The notes beneath the pieces are model-generated. The model was not told the origin of the DNA. It did not search any database and saw only the letters and a list, made by a program, of their open reading frames with translations. Positions 23,375 through 36,215 of a stretch of 64,000 nucleotides of DNA are shown here, piece after piece; position 1 is the first letter of the stretch, and each line of letters starts with the position of its first letter. The translations under genes and the position numbers were made by a program. The DNA comes from Trichobilharzia regenti (taxonomy: Eukaryota > Platyhelminthes > Trematoda > Strigeidida > Schistosomatidae), in NCBI GenBank assembly GCA_944472135.2, contig OX235263.1:33161379-33225378 (forward strand), given 5' to 3'.

Positions 23375-23965
23375 AATCATAATAATGGTATAGTGGAATT
23401 TTTATACTTAGACGTATGTGCATAAAATCTTCTGAAATACCTCTTGTTTTACCTGAGGAGACACAAGTTTGGGGCTGCGGGCAAAGTGGATGGTCACAGT
23501 CTGACAAAATTCCTTTAGTAAATTTGTTGCATGCAAACAAGTGCCTATCAGTGACAATGTCAACGATATGGCCCAATGGGATACCACTCACCCTCGTGAC
23601 AGTCTTCAGAGTTCTACGAAGTATGACATAGTCTTTTTTAAGCGATCCAGGAAAGAATAAGAGCGAACGGTTCAGAAGAATATGTAAGATGCACGAGTTG
23701 ACAAACCATAGAAAGAGGCATTAGGTTATGCCTGAGTGCCTTAACTTCTTAATGTAAAAAGTTAGACGAAATATTTTTTAGAAATCGCTAAGATATGGGA
23801 AGACCAGGAGAAATCAGGAGAAAGAATTAATCAAAGATTCATAACTTCAGACTTGGTTTTTATATAACTATCATCAGTTTTGCAACGGTCATAGGAACCA
23901 GTGGCTTCATTTAATTTTTTACATCGGAAACTGAAATTAACGGTCTGACACAATGCTGTGACGAC
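23375..23965 (-). pseudogene. CR1-like LINE C-terminal fragment
   Basis: On the minus strand, 23591-23370 reads MSGIPLGHIVDIVTDRHLFA..., matching MSGVPVDHIVNVVVDRHLTS at 61304. Further upstream (to ~23965) the nucleotide sequence follows the family through the KYLGL and TFYIKKLRHSG regions, with frameshifts. 5'- and 3'-truncated. Confidence 0.75.
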
Positions 23966-26457
23966 GGACTGGTGGCCACGATCTTTTAGGAAACCAATTT
24001 GAACTGTTTGAACATCTTTCGGCTACTTTCTAGTTCGTTTCGACTAGAAATAACGCTCACTATCGCTGTATGACCATCTGTCATGTTAGATTTGAGCTCC
24101 GGCCACACTACTTGCTAACATTGTCCTTCTCCACCTATATTAGCGCCAAAAGTATTCTTAACTCCGCCTCAAATGGTGAGGGGAAAATTTAACACTAACG
24201 GCTGCTTAAAGGTGTATTTATTGACGATGATTCGAAGAGAGCTTAGAGGTACACAATCACACCACAAGAGGCTGTCGAGATCTTTTCCCCTGAAAATCCA
24301 TTAGTATACCCTGTTTCATCCCGCACAGACAGACAAAGTGACTGCTGACAGTAAAACGGCTGACATCCAGTTGACTTGATGGGCCCCTTCTATATCCTAT
24401 AGTCTACTCCTATGAACTAGACAGCGATATGTAACTTCAGCAGAAAAAGTAGCAAGTTACATGAAAGTCAGGATGAACGACCTTTGGCAGATTATCCCGA
24501 GTCATCCTTTGCTGAATGACAATGTGCTGAATATCGTTATATTTAAAATTACTCTTTTAAATATTTATCAGTTGCTGGGGTAATCGAACAGATGTAAAAT
24601 CCCCCTAATGGGCTCTCTAGATACCAAGAAAATAGTAGTTAAGCATTGCACTTCGAACTGTGGGGCAGATAAATGAACGATCCTTTTTGCACTGATGACA
24701 GAACAGAAGGAAATAATTTAAGAGGCTAGAAATTACTGTGGTATGGCGAAAAAAATTAAAGGAGCAATAAAATTTGATTTCTGAGATCACAGATATTCAA
24801 TTAAAAGTCACATAAGGCTTTATCAGCAAGTTAGAAAATACATTGCCAACCATGCTCATTGGTGTCCTTGATAATATTGTAGATATAAAACTGAATAACT
24901 GTGATTCGTCAACCAAAAATAAGCCATATAATAGGTGTCATATAGGAAAGGTACCACAGAAGACTTACCGGTAATTATTATCGCGACAGGAAGTTTCCAT
25001 AATATACCATGGCATCCCTATTAAAAAAAGAATTTGGTGGAGTACAGCTGTCAGTCTCTTTCAAAAAGTTTCTATGGTAAAAATTGCATATGCTGCCTTT
25101 GATGTGCACATGATTCTGCTAATTTTGGCGTTTATAGGTAACTCAGTCATAGCGGCTCGCTTGGTTACCTACATTTTGGACCTTAACATCTACAACCGTT
25201 GGTCAGAAAATCCAGTGTTTTCCTATTCAGGATAACTGGTTACCAACAAAATATATAGAAAACTCTTCGGGACAGTACTTTAGAAACTCACTTTAACTTA
25301 TTCCTCAAGTGACTTGTAGTAAATTTAACAAGCCATCAGGCAAATGGCTTACAATAGTGTTAATAGGTAGGTGGTTTCACGACATTTTACTTTTAAATAG
25401 ACTACTTCCCATTGCAAATAAAACGTATACGTGTAAATAGAGGTCGGGAGGCCCAGCCTAATATCTCGACACAAATGACTGGAGACAGTTACTGGAAAGA
25501 ATGATATTATTAACATTAGGCAAAAGCGAAAACTCAGGAAAGCGCATATAGCCTGTAGATTTACACGAAACGAAGAAACAAAGTGAAAATGAACTGTGGC
25601 ACAGAAAAAAAACCAATAGAGTCCAGAACATCAAAAATTCTACTTACATTTTCAAAATTCCATAGCATTATAAATAGCTTACTGATATAAAACTAAACAG
25701 ACCTGACTAACTCTAATTGTTTAACTTTCAATAAATTCAATGTCTAAGAAATTGTTTAACTACACCAAACCCTAGGTGAAAATCCATGACAACTCAAAAT
25801 ATTTTATGATTTCAACGCTATGGTTGGCGTAGATCCGGAACAAGAAGGTATGACTGTTTCATAGAACACATCTACTTAGAATTTACGTAAACGATGTGGT
25901 TATACGGATAGGAGCATATTTTTGGTTTAAGATGTTCATTTCTAGTCAAAAAAAGCCTGAAATATTTTCATCTTAGTCTTTTCATTGATTTTCCTGAACA
26001 AAAGTTAACTTTAAGATTGTCAAAATGGAACTGTTGCTTCTGAGATTGTGATATAGAAGTGAATTTCCACTGAAGCTATACTTGCGAATCAAACATTCAA
26101 GGACATGTTTATTCAAATAAAAACATTTTGAGTAATTTTTAGGTATCACAATGGAGAAATTTAGTAGAAATGCAGCACTTCTTCCCCTTAAAACTCTGAA
26201 TTGATCCGCACCCAAAGCCCTAAATTACCCCTTAAACACATGAAATCGCCCTAAAACTATTATTTGGGCATATATATTGTTATGACATTCTCTTCATTTC
26301 TGTGACAGCCGAAATCTCGGCACCCAGGTTATGTCCTCATTCCGCAAGTGCCAAAGTATTTTGAATATCGTCAGTATTCTTCAGGTTCGTTTTGTACTTT
26401 ACTTACAGCTAAACTGTCACGGTTAGATTTTGAAGAGAATTTCGCAGATTTGTAGCT
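23966..26457. other. Long stretch without recognisable feature
   Basis: About 2.5 kb with no frame above ~77 codons and no repeat family I could match. Confidence 0.45.
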
Positions 26458-27838
26458 TATTATTATTATTATTGTATCCTTTAATTCCTAGAGGAACATA
26501 GGGCTTCAGCTGAGCACCTCCATTGCCTTTGGTTTTCTGCCAACTTTTTCCCCCCACTCCAAGTCTGCCCACATGCTTTCATCTCGTCTTCACGTGACCT
26601 CCTCCAAGTCACCCTCACACTGAAGACCAACTCGCCGCTTTCCTTTCGGGTTCCACTCGAGCGGTGGCTTGTCTAGTGATGTCACTTGATGGTCTCCTCA
26701 TAGTATGGCCAATCCATCTCCATTTACTCCTGCCTATTTGCTTCACAATCAGTTTTTGGTTGGTTCGCTCCCAGAGATCCCTGTCGCTGATCTTTTCTGG
26801 CCATCTGATCTTGAGTAGCATTGAGCGAAGAAAACTGTTGATAGCGGTCTGTAGTTTGTTTGAGGTGTTCTTTATGACGGGCTGGTCAAGTCTCTGATCC
26901 GTACAGTGAGTAGCACTGACTGACTTTACATTAGAGTTGGAAATCCGGATCTTATTTTCATTTTTATGCTGAGTGCTGTTGACCTCCACACAGACTCGAG
27001 AGTAATGAAACCTTGTCTTGTTTTCCCGATTCTTGATTTGATATCCTCGTCAGTTCCACCTGTATTTAAAACGATGCTTCCCAGGTAGGTGGGTAGGTGA
27101 AAGAGGTTGTTTCTTTCAGGTTCCTCCCATTTATGCTGGCTGATTGCTGTCTGTTGTTGTTGGTGTTGGCCAGGAATCTTCATAACCTCCGTTTTATCTA
27201 TGTTCACTTGAAGTCCTATCTTTGATGCTTCTTCTGCCAACTTGTTGCTTTTCACATGCATACCTTCCAGTTTGTGGGAAATCAGACATACATATGTCAT
27301 CGACGAAGTCCAGATCCTCCAAGTTCTATCTTTGTGTGAATCCATTTTATGCCTGTTTCCTCATTTCCCGCTGCTGTCTGTCGCATTATCCAATCTACTG
27401 CAATCAGGAAGATCATTGGCGATAGTAGACAGCCTTGTCTCACTCCCGTCCTCACTTTGAAGGCTTCCATAAGTTTCCCGTTGTGGATTACTTGGCATGC
27501 ACCATTGTCGTATAATTGTTGGATGAGAAGCATAACTGTCGATGGAACCCCGTAGTAGCGAAGTAGTTGCCAAATGACCTCTCGATCGACGCCGCCGAAG
27601 GCCTTTTCAAAGTCGATGAAGTTGAGTCACGTAGAGAGGTGACTGCCCTTTCAAGCTCTACTCAATGATGATCCGTAATGTGGCGATTTGATCCATACAT
27701 GACTTGTTTTTCCTGAATCCAGCTTGTTCCGTTCGGAGTTTTTCATCTAGGGTTTGTTTGATTCTCTCCAGGATGATGCGGCTTAGTAATTTTCTTGGGA
27801 TTGGGGTTGCTAGCCTCACGCCTGAGAAAGGAATTGTA
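26458..27838 (-). mobile_element. RTE-like LINE (SR2-type), 3' two-thirds of RT and C-terminus
   Basis: The minus strand begins (3' end) with ATTATTATTATT at 26458-26471 and TTCCTAGAGGAACATAGGGC. Overlapping frames 27533-27297, 27345-26926 and 26989-26615 give, in order, GVRQGCLLSPMIFLIAVDWI (RT motif B'), ISHKLEGMHVKSNKLAEEAS, NNLFHLPTYLGSIVLNTGGT, and KIRWPEKISDRDLWERTNQK with RWIGHTMRRPSSDITRQAT. Upstream to 27838 the sequence keeps RT sequence (LLSRIILERIKQ-like) but is then truncated. At least two frameshifts, so inactive. Confidence 0.85.
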
Positions 27839-30800
27839 GCTCATATCTAAATATAAAAACGGTGTTTACTTTAAAGCCGAGCACGAAATACTAAAATTTC
27901 TTACCTTGAACATTCTTGAAGATTCAAGACTTTTTGTGAGTTCTGTTGTAGTGCCATGTAAGACAATACCAATCTACCAGAGTTATCTAGTCAATCATCA
28001 AATTTCATATTATAATGGACAGCAATCTGTAGGTCTATATTAATCCTTTCCAGTAACTTAACACCGGGGGTCTGATGCCGCTTTAAGTGAACTGCTTCAC
28101 ATTTAGAAGTAAAGGATCCGAGAGAAAGATCACGAAGTTCAGTAAGCATATCTTGCTGTCGACTGCATCCTCAAAAACTGTACAATCTCATATTTATGTA
28201 TAAGTCCGTGTAGTTGCAATTATCACTTGATTGATTCAGTGGAGTAAATCCTTTTTAACTTGATACGAAAGTTTGCAATAGACAAACTTGTGTGTAAAAG
28301 TATGATTCTACAGTTTTGAGGATGAAACGATCGAAAAAATATCTCTACTGGACTTCTTGTTCTCTCTCTTCAGTTTCCTAGTGGGCATTTTCCATCAATC
28401 GAAGAAATGACCTATTTGATCGTGTTATTTTAATTTAAAGGTAATTTCCTGGTGATATAACAACGGGAATAAATCTAGTCTGTCTAATCTGTTCTTACTT
28501 GAGAGGTTTGACAGTCCCTTCATCAATTTAATTCTAACCCTTTGAACTCTTTTTAACATGTGTGCTTCCTGTTAGGAAGATGAGATTGATGCCTAGATCC
28601 AATCTTCTGAAAGACATCTAATAAATTCCCATTATGATATACAAAATATATTGACGTCGAAGAATGCAGATGCCTAACAAAGAGTCCATAACGTTTTGAG
28701 AGACTCCTTTACCTCTACCGTATAGTTTGCTGTGGTTTTCATAGGATGGTTTACAATTAATCCTTGGTGATTATACTCTGTAATCATTCTTAAGGCGGTC
28801 TAGTGAGTAATTCTGCATGCTGATGTGACTGATGTTCATAAATACACTCGCTTACATCGGTTTCCAAAAATCAGTATTGACACTAACTAGCCAATAAATT
28901 AAATCAACTATTATCATTCTTCAAAGCCCTCTGGAGTTTAATATCATTACAAATGTTAGACAAGATGACTAAATTATCAACATTATCTTGTTTACGTATT
29001 GTAGGAGTGGGATAGGGTCTCGACTTGCCTCCTTAAAGAACGACACTTCACCGATTGCCATGATAACAGGACACCATTCACCCATATTTTCTATCTTCTT
29101 TACCTATGAAAGTTCGGAATTCAGTCTGTAGCTGCTTTTTCAATGCCAACCTATCCTCACCAGAAGACCTAACGAGGAAAGCCTTTTCTCAGTTCACGAA
29201 CGTGGTATCTATCAATAACTTAACACCAGCTGTTTTACATAAGGTTTTCTGTGTTGAAAGAAGTTGGATCAACCAAGAATGATCCTCCATAAAACCTCAC
29301 TACCCATTGGAAAATGTCTGTTGCCCTCAATATGATGTAAATAGCATGACGGATGATTCTCTGTAATAGTCACTGATCCCTACAGGACAGTAGTTGCTAA
29401 CTAAATATCTAAGTGCGGTTTGGAAGGCCGAATTGATGACGATATTCTTTTCGTCTCGCATACACTGTACTAGTCCAGGCAAGTACTGAACACCACTTGC
29501 AGTGGTTTTGTCATTGTCTCACTCTACGCCGGTGACAGAAGTTTATTGTGGCTACTGTATTTTCCAGAACTGCGCTTTGGAAGCGGCTTTTTCTCAGTGT
29601 GAACCGATTCCTGAAAAAAACTATTGATCTCGCTATATCATTATCATAAAACTACTTGGCCAAAGTGACTTGATAGAGCCTTGACCTTGGTCAAATTCTG
29701 ACTAGCCATACATATTGAGCCTTCCTCAAGCAGAAAGATAGAGATAACGTCACTTTTACTTGTCCTTCTCTTCATGTGCAAACCAGTTTAAAACATATTT
29801 AAAACGTGCACATACTCATTTAATTGTGTTTGAGGAAAATCATAGCGTACGTTGCGTAAGATATCTGAAAAGTATTCTAATGAATGTGAAAAGATTAGTA
29901 TGTTCAAAAGCTTTCAGGTGTCTTCATCATGGAGGTAGCTTCGATTTTACAATCGCGTGTTACTGAAGGAAAAATGAAGAGTTCGTAAACTTTTGGTGGC
30001 ATCCACTAATTGAACAGCAGTGTGCATAACTAAGGCGAATAGGTATACCCATATTGTACTACAATAACTTATTTAGCTGCAGTATCAGAAAATCGAGATA
30101 TTTTTTTTTGAGGTAAAGCTTAAAGTTCTTTAAACTTCGCCACCGTCTATAAGCAAAATAGTATAACCTGATATCTGTCACTAATTATTTAGTATAGGGT
30201 AATTAAAGAAGGAAATATCTCTGGGGCTGAATGCTTTCGTTGCAACTGTTTTCATTAGCAAATATTAGCAAAACATAACTCTCTGAACATGATGAATTGA
30301 GACAACTAAGCTGACATTCGCCTTCGTGTATGAGAAACACTCCTGGCGGCTCCTACGGATATCGATTCAGATTCATTATGAAATTTTAGTACATGTCATT
30401 GATTATAATGAGGACGATTTCTGAATTCTCAATGGCTAACTACACTCAAATGAATCAAAGTAATATATATTCACGCGGATATTTCATTTTTTCCAATTAG
30501 TATCATGACTAAATCCAACGATTTTTTTGGTCTTGCATCATGATGTAATTTTATTTATTCATCAGTGACTTGACTATCACGGAAAGAGGAGTTTTTATTG
30601 TACGATATCTGCTGACATTAGCTCTTGCAAATATCGTCTATGACTGATCATTTCAGTGTGAGGACCTAAATATTTCCCAGTAACATGTTTACTTAATGTC
30701 GGCAATAAACAAGTCATGGGGTACAAACAATTTCAGGCCATGGTCTAAACTAGCCTTTTCAACGGATGATTTTCCTGGAAGTTAGAGACTCAAAACGTTT

Positions 30801-30984
30801 AGTGTTTTTATGTCTTGTCTTAGGAACAGATCGTAGTATTTATTTCAAATTTTATAGTTATTTTTGTCTTAGTGTGATTTATTCACAAATATTATTGAAT
30901 TTAACTTTCTAGGATGCAGTCACTGATAAATTCGATTGCATTTTCAAGTATTGGTTCGTAGAGATCTGAGTGATTGGTCACAGA
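27839..30984. other. Long stretch without recognisable feature
   Basis: About 3.1 kb. The block 29000-29500 is slightly more GC-rich and could be a very old retroelement, but no motif survives that I can defend. The 68-codon frame at 29760 has no family match. Confidence 0.4.
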
Positions 30985-31325
30985 ATTTTATCATGAGCTG
31001 ACATCGGTTAGAGAACCATTGGAAAACCATCTGGGAGTACTGGAGAGCTGTTTCATCAGTACTCACCCACCAGCAGAGTTCGAACTCAGGACCTCCCACT
31101 TAAGAGGGTGACCTCATAGACCACTAAACCACTGGGACCCGATCCAATGGCCAGCCCATGAATTCCAACCTCTGCCAATTCACGACATAGCGCGACCACT
31201 AACGAATGTCTTCAGTGAGTATTTGTCCTCACACCCAACCTGCTGTATCCAACTGGTCACAACTTCCCACCAGAACCCCAGGTAACTATCTACCTGAATA
31301 GGGCCAGTCGCTAGTGAGCATCTCA
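30985..31325 (-). repeat. SINE-B copy, hammerhead segment collapsed
   Basis: Nearly full-length minus copy: GAGCTGACATCGGTTAGAGA (tail side), tRNA-like head at ~31060-31130 (complement of GGTTCGAACTC), and CTGAATAGGGCCAGTCGC at the 5' side. The hammerhead-like part is reduced: stem II is deleted between GTACTGATGAAAC and CAGCTCTCCAGTAC. Confidence 0.75.
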
Positions 31326-31892
31326 TTGATATTCAAGTAGACTAACATTCTTAATCGAAAATCGCATAAATTTCTTTTGAGTATTAATGTTATCAGGAAT
31401 GATTACTAGTCTAGACAAACTCCTTATGAATCATCCACCTATTGCAATAATTTCCTCAGTCTATTTGATAATTTTATGATGTACAGAATTCGTTATACCT
31501 ATACCTATTGGGTTTCGTGGCGTGTCAACTTTCCGAATACTACACAGTTAAGGCGTATTAATACAGTGTTCTTTTTATAAATCCATTGAGGCGTAATTTA
31601 TGGATCTAGTGAGTAATGTATTTCTTCATAATCAAAAGTTCATTTAAAGAATTATTCATCTGAAACAAAGATAGATCTTCTCCTGATAGTCAAATTCAAC
31701 CATGATAATAATATCGACATTTCTGTTTTTTCTGAATGATAATTTTGTCCTTCTTTATAATGATGACACTTACTTACACAAATTTTCTACCTCACTGCAT
31801 AGTTGGAGAAATGATGAGAAATGGTTACTAGTTTCACTTTAAACCAATCAAAATTGCTTTAACAAGATATTACTAAGTCTGATATTTGATTT
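31326..31892. other. No feature recognised
   Basis: AT-rich sequence without a family match. Confidence 0.4.
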
Positions 31893-31949
31893 TAATTTGT
31901 GGATGATGACTAGCAGTGGAATCCAGGATGCACATTTCGTCCTAATTGA
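31893..31949 (-). repeat. SINE-A (Sm-alpha-like) hammerhead end, truncated
   Basis: Complement of the 3' hammerhead part of SINE-A: GGACGAAATG, GCATCCTGGATTCCACTGC. It is cut at 31949 and joined directly to the tail of another SINE-A on the + strand. Confidence 0.65.
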
Positions 31950-32340
31950 GATCGAGCACTTCGGTTCAATCAATCGACTGGAAAATCTAAACAATTCAAT
32001 TAAATTAATATGACCCGTTGCACTAGAGGTGGCTGTCATGGTCCAAGTGGCCTAGTGGATAACGCTTTGGCTTTCGAAACTATGGGCACTGGGTTTGAGC
32101 CCCGGTGGGAACATCATCACCGACTGGAGAATGGAGGTACATTCAGTGACGAGTCCCAAATGGGACGAAATGCGCGTTGTCTTGGATTCCACTGCTAGTA
32201 ACCATCCAAAAATTAAATTCTAATTAAATGCCCAAACATCGTCGAAGCACCTTCACAAGAAGCCGACATGTCAACCTGCGACCGAGCACTTCGGTCCAAT
32301 CAATCGACGGGAAAATCTAAAAAATTCAATTAAACTGATA
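31950..32340 (+). repeat. SINE-A (Sm-alpha-like) copy with preceding tail
   Basis: 31950-32000 carries a SINE-A tail (GAGCACTTCGGT-CAATCAATCGAC). 32001-32340 is a full copy: tRNA-like A-box region GTGGCCTAGTGGATAACGC, B-box GGGTTTGAGCCCC, hammerhead segment at 32139-32195, body CATCGTCGAAGCACC, and the same tail at ~32281-32335. It resembles the tRNA-derived Sm-alpha SINE of Schistosoma mansoni, known to carry a hammerhead ribozyme. Confidence 0.8.
32139..32195 (+). ncRNA. Hammerhead ribozyme remnant in SINE-A
   Basis: Stem I strand ACATTCAG, core UGACGAG with the preceding C3 absent, stem II GTCC/GGGAC, GAAA, then TGC and GCG of stem III and an expanded GTTGTC before TTGGATTCC. The lost C3 and the altered stem III / cleavage region predict no self-cleavage. 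Confidence 0.6.
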
Positions 32341-32805
32341 TTTTATTGTTCAAATTTATTTCACTGTGAGTGACCCGCTTACTTTCGCACCAACAGTTTT
32401 GTATCTCAGTCTAAATGTAAATTAATTTTATTTTGGTTTATGTGGCACATATTTTACATCGTTTTTGATCATATCTGCCCCCACGGACATAAGTTACGTC
32501 ATTACCATAGACTGCGAATTCAGTTCGACTGCAGTGGATCTGTTAAGTCATATCACATCGCAACATTTATCTTCTGGATGTTTTTATTTAAATTATAAAA
32601 CTGGATTGTTTTTGTCCAGTGATATTTTCACACTACATTTAAAAAAGCTAGCACTTTCATAAGAGCTTATGTGATCTCAGCTAATCTCAGCACTCAGCAG
32701 CACTTTCTAGAGAGTGTATCAATATTGACAAATATTCGAGCTCTGTTGAAAGAGAGCTGAGTTCCAAATCGAAATTATGCAAAAATAGCGTGGGAAAGGT
32801 TGCTT

Positions 32806-33032
32806 TGGTGGCACAGTGGTAGAATGTTCACCGACCACACAGGTAGTTCAAAGTTCGATCGTCCGCCGACGCATTCCTTTACCTCACTAAGCCAGTGATA
32901 AAACTGGTAAAGAGGGAAGGTTGGGCCTGAGGCGAGCAACTCCATCCCGTAAAAGTAAACACTACTGCTACCAAAACTTCACGTCACTAGCTTGAAGCCC
33001 TTTGTTCCCCTAAGAATGTAAAGGAATAAAAA
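32806..33032 (+). repeat. SINE-C copy
   Basis: tRNA-like head TTGGTGGCACAGTGGTAGAA, diverged B-box AAGTTCGATCGTCC, body CTTTACCTCACTAAG and GGTAAAGAGGGAAGGTTGGG, and tail GAAGCCCTTTGTTCCCC...AAAGGAATAAAA. The tail resembles the 3' end of the RTE-like LINE. Confidence 0.75.
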
Positions 33033-33565
33033 ATGGTGGGGAAAGGTTGTAGTTCTAGGTTAAGCATGAGTTTAGTATAAAGTAGGACAGTGCGATCAAA
33101 AGGATACTATCATAACAATTAAAATTCCAGCTTAACAGTAATGAATAATCAAACTTGATAACGTAGAGGAACTCAGAGATAAAGATGACCTATATTACTG
33201 AATAGTAAAAAGTTTCTGAAGGCATAACCGAATTTAAGGATTAAAGACAAAACGGAAGCGAGGCAGAAAAAGAATCAACAGTCACATTTTGATTAAGTGT
33301 GAGTAACTCTTAAGCGTCTCAAAAAGTTAGGTTTAACTAGAGATAAGGTTCCCCTAGTTCGCCTCCGAAGGTATTACTTCTAAATCTTGTCCGTAGAGTT
33401 ACAGCACTGCTGTATCATTGTGTGATTTTTGTCAAATTAAATTCTTTGATGCTTTTACTTTCTAGATTTAATCTAGGCTATTTATAGATGATTTATTGAC
33501 CATGGTGGTATATTTCAAACTTCATATTGTAATGGTTATACTTTAAGCTTTATATACGGTGTCTA
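33033..33565. other. No feature recognised
   Basis: Unassigned AT-rich sequence. Confidence 0.35.
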
Positions 33566-33802
33566 AGTGCATCCGTGGTTCAGTCGTAAGATACTAAGCA
33601 ACCATGCAGGGTTCAATCCTTGACAGACGCACTCTTTAACCACTCTTAACCGGTGGCAAGACCGGTGAAGAGGAAAGGTTAATCGTGAGGCGAGCGACCT
33701 GCCTTGTAAATAATGAACATTGCTGGTAGGGAAATTTTCAAGGTCAAACTTTCAGCTCTATATTCCACTTAGAACGTAAAGCAATAAAACAGTAGAAGAA
33801 TA
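33566..33802 (+). repeat. SINE-C copy, diverged
   Basis: Head CATCCGTGGTTCAGTCGTAAG, B-box region GGGTTCAATCCTTG, body GAAGAGGAAAGGTTAATCGTGAGGCGAGCGA, tail ATTCCACTTAGAACGTAAAGCAATAAAAC. Confidence 0.65.
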
Positions 33803-33822
33803 TGGTATTTAAATTGATACTA

Positions 33823-33825
<3 letters not shown>

Positions 33826-33872
<47 letters not shown>
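33826..33872. repeat. (AT)n microsatellite
   Basis: About 46 bp of alternating A and T, with one TATTATAT break, just upstream of the first dynein exon seen. Confidence 0.9.
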
Positions 33873-33880
<8 letters not shown>

Positions 33881-33956
33881 TTGTCATTAGTGTAATTAAT
33901 CCATATTTTCTTTGATTTTATTGAAATTCTTCTTTGCAACAAATCATATCATCTAG

Positions 33957-35359
33957 AAGAACGTCGATCTACTCATCAAAGTAATCTTGATGAAGACGAC
34001 TTGAATGATGAAGCAAATGAATTGAAAAAAGCAATAATTCTAAAACCAGGTGATAAATTTCTTGGAATATCAACCAATCCTGAATTGTATGAAGCACAAA
34101 GTGTTAGTCGTATTGAAGATATACCCGATGAAGTACAAGAAGGCATTGAACGTAGCCTTTCAGATCTTGTTAGAGATAGAATTTATCTAACAGATTTTGA
34201 TCCAGACCTTCATTGGACCAGCTTACATGAAGAATTTGTTGAAAATGAATTTGCTAGCGGTGAGCACAACCTACTTATCTGCTATATGATGAATAAAGAT
34301 GAGCTAAAACTAGAATTTGAAGTACCAAGATTTTGGTGTAGTGAAATTAATTACTTCATTTTCACACCAGGTGTAAATGGGGAGAAAGTGACTGTTGATA
34401 ATTTTGATTTACGCATACAATTTGGTAGTATATCAGGTTCAGCTATACAACGTTTACTCAGCGTTATGTCAGCGGTGTTTGCACCAAATCTATTCGCCAA
34501 TGCATCATGGCCAGATAGCATACATAATGATTTTGCATTACAATTACAACGTTTCATGTCATCACTTACCGATGCCAGATGGAAATTAGAAAATAAAACT
34601 GTACTATACATGCCTACAGAAGGTTTAGACTTATTACCAGAGATAGCAGCTAAAAATAAAGAACTAGTGAACAGATTTGAAATGATCATTATTCACTGGA
34701 CAAGACAAATTAAAACTGTTCTGAACTCACAGAATGTAATTGATGAAATTGAAGGCACTGGGCCATTAGATGAAATTGAATTTTGGCGTAATCGTTGTGA
34801 AGATTTAACAGGAATTAGTTTACAGTTGGATCGACCAACTATCAAGCATATAACAGAAATTTCAACAATTGCAAAATCAACTTATATTACAGCTTTTTTA
34901 AAGTTAGCTGATGAAATTAAATCTAATACGCTACAAGCACAGAATAATTTGAAATTTTTAGATACAATTAAAGAAGTCTGTCATCATTTAGCTGAATCGA
35001 AACCAGTTGATATTCCTGCCAAGCTACCACGTCTTATCAATACTATTCGTATGATATGGACTAATTCAAAGCATTATAATGATAAAGAAGCTATAACAGG
35101 ATTATTTCGTAAATTATCAAATGAAATTATATCAAGATGTTGTAGTGTTATTTCACTTGATGATATATTCAATGGAAAAGTTATCTCCACTTCAGTAAAT
35201 TTACATCATTGTATTAATTGTTGTGAAGAATACAAGCAGATTTATGATCGATTACAGTTGATGCATTCACGTAATTCACCAAAACCATGGGATGCACAAA
35301 GGAGTAGTATATTTGCACAAGTTGATGCATTTATACAAAGATGTCGTGATCTTTTGGAA
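33957..35359 (+). CDS. DNAH2: Axonemal dynein heavy chain (DNAH2-like), exon a
   Basis: The first exon I can place: 467 codons plus two bases. The acceptor is CATCTAG at 33956, and the donor is GTGAGA at 35360 after ...QRCRDLLE. It encodes the start of the dynein heavy-chain tail, the part that holds intermediate and light chains and anchors the motor on doublet microtubules. Recognisable stretches are MIIIHWTRQIKTVLNSQ (start of the DHC_N1 domain), LDEIEFWRNRCEDLTGI, RMIWTNSKHYN and SIFAQVDAFIQRCRDLLE, which I judge closest to DNAH2, an inner-arm (I1/f) chain. The frame is open a little upstream of 33957, so the acceptor choice is probable, not certain. The true start codon is in an exon further upstream that I could not find. 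Confidence 0.9.
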
Positions 35360-35527
35360 GTGAGAATATGCATTATTTTATATATATATATATATACTCT
35401 ACACTACTTGTCAGGGTGTAAATTTGATTTAGCTAACTATTACAATGTTGCCACTGTTAGAATGAGTGGGTTCATAGATCATCCTAAAAACAACGCTGAA
35501 GGCGATGATGTATGTATATATAATTTC
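35360..35527 (+). other. Intron start of the dynein gene
   Basis: Donor GTGAGA, then an (AT)n run at about 35380-35396. The open frame continues by chance to 35533 but is intronic because exon b joins perfectly at 35359. Confidence 0.75.
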
Positions 35528-36215
35528 CCTTGAATTCCCGGTGGAACATAGGGTTTCAAAAGCGAATCTACACTTCATCAGGTCCTCTGTAACTGCCTTT
35601 AACTTATTCCACGATTGACCATAAGTTTCCATTTCCTCCTTGTAGAATCTCCTCTGTGTCACCTTCAGAACAACCCCCAACTTGTCATTTCCCATTCGGG
35701 TTCTGTTCGGGAGCTTAGCCCGCGATGTCACCCAGCTGTCTTCTCAATATGTGTCCAATCCATCTCCACTTTCTTCCACATATTTGTTGGGCAATATATA
35801 TTATTGTTGGTACTCTGCTTTCTGTCTATCTAATCTTCAGCATTAAGCTAGTGGTGACAGCTATTGATAAGGGTCTGAAAACTGTTCGAAATGTTTAAGG
35901 TGACGTGCCTAGGATCTGAACCAAACAGAGGTACTAAATTCCCATTACTGTTAGAATCTGAATCATATTTTCTATTCTGAATACATCAGATTTCCACATT
36001 GATTTCAGATAAGTCAAGGTCTCTCTTGACTTTCCAATCCTGCCTGTGACATCCTCATCCATATCGTTTGTCGTTGAAATGGTGCTGCTTAGATGAATGG
36101 AAGAAGTGACTGCCTTCAAATTTCTCCCATTGATGGTGACTGGTGCTTGTTGTTGTTGTTAGTTAGTTAGTTAGTTGTCTTCATCACATCTGTCTTCTGT
36201 ATATCAACCTGGGTG
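35528..36215 (-). mobile_element. RTE-like LINE fragment, old (in dynein intron)
   Basis: Minus strand, 3' end first: TTCCCGGTGGAACATAGGGT, then the C-terminal region with stops in all frames. Landmarks shared with the 26458 and 49821 copies are TGTCACCCAGC-GTC (RWIGH region) and CATCCTCATCCATATCG (DEDI region; frame 36119-35934 reads STTNDMDEDVTGRIGKSR). Confidence 0.7.

Noticed and set aside
34395..34689. Frames overlapping dynein exon a on both strands
   Set aside because: Shadows of the real coding frame, which has strong family similarity.
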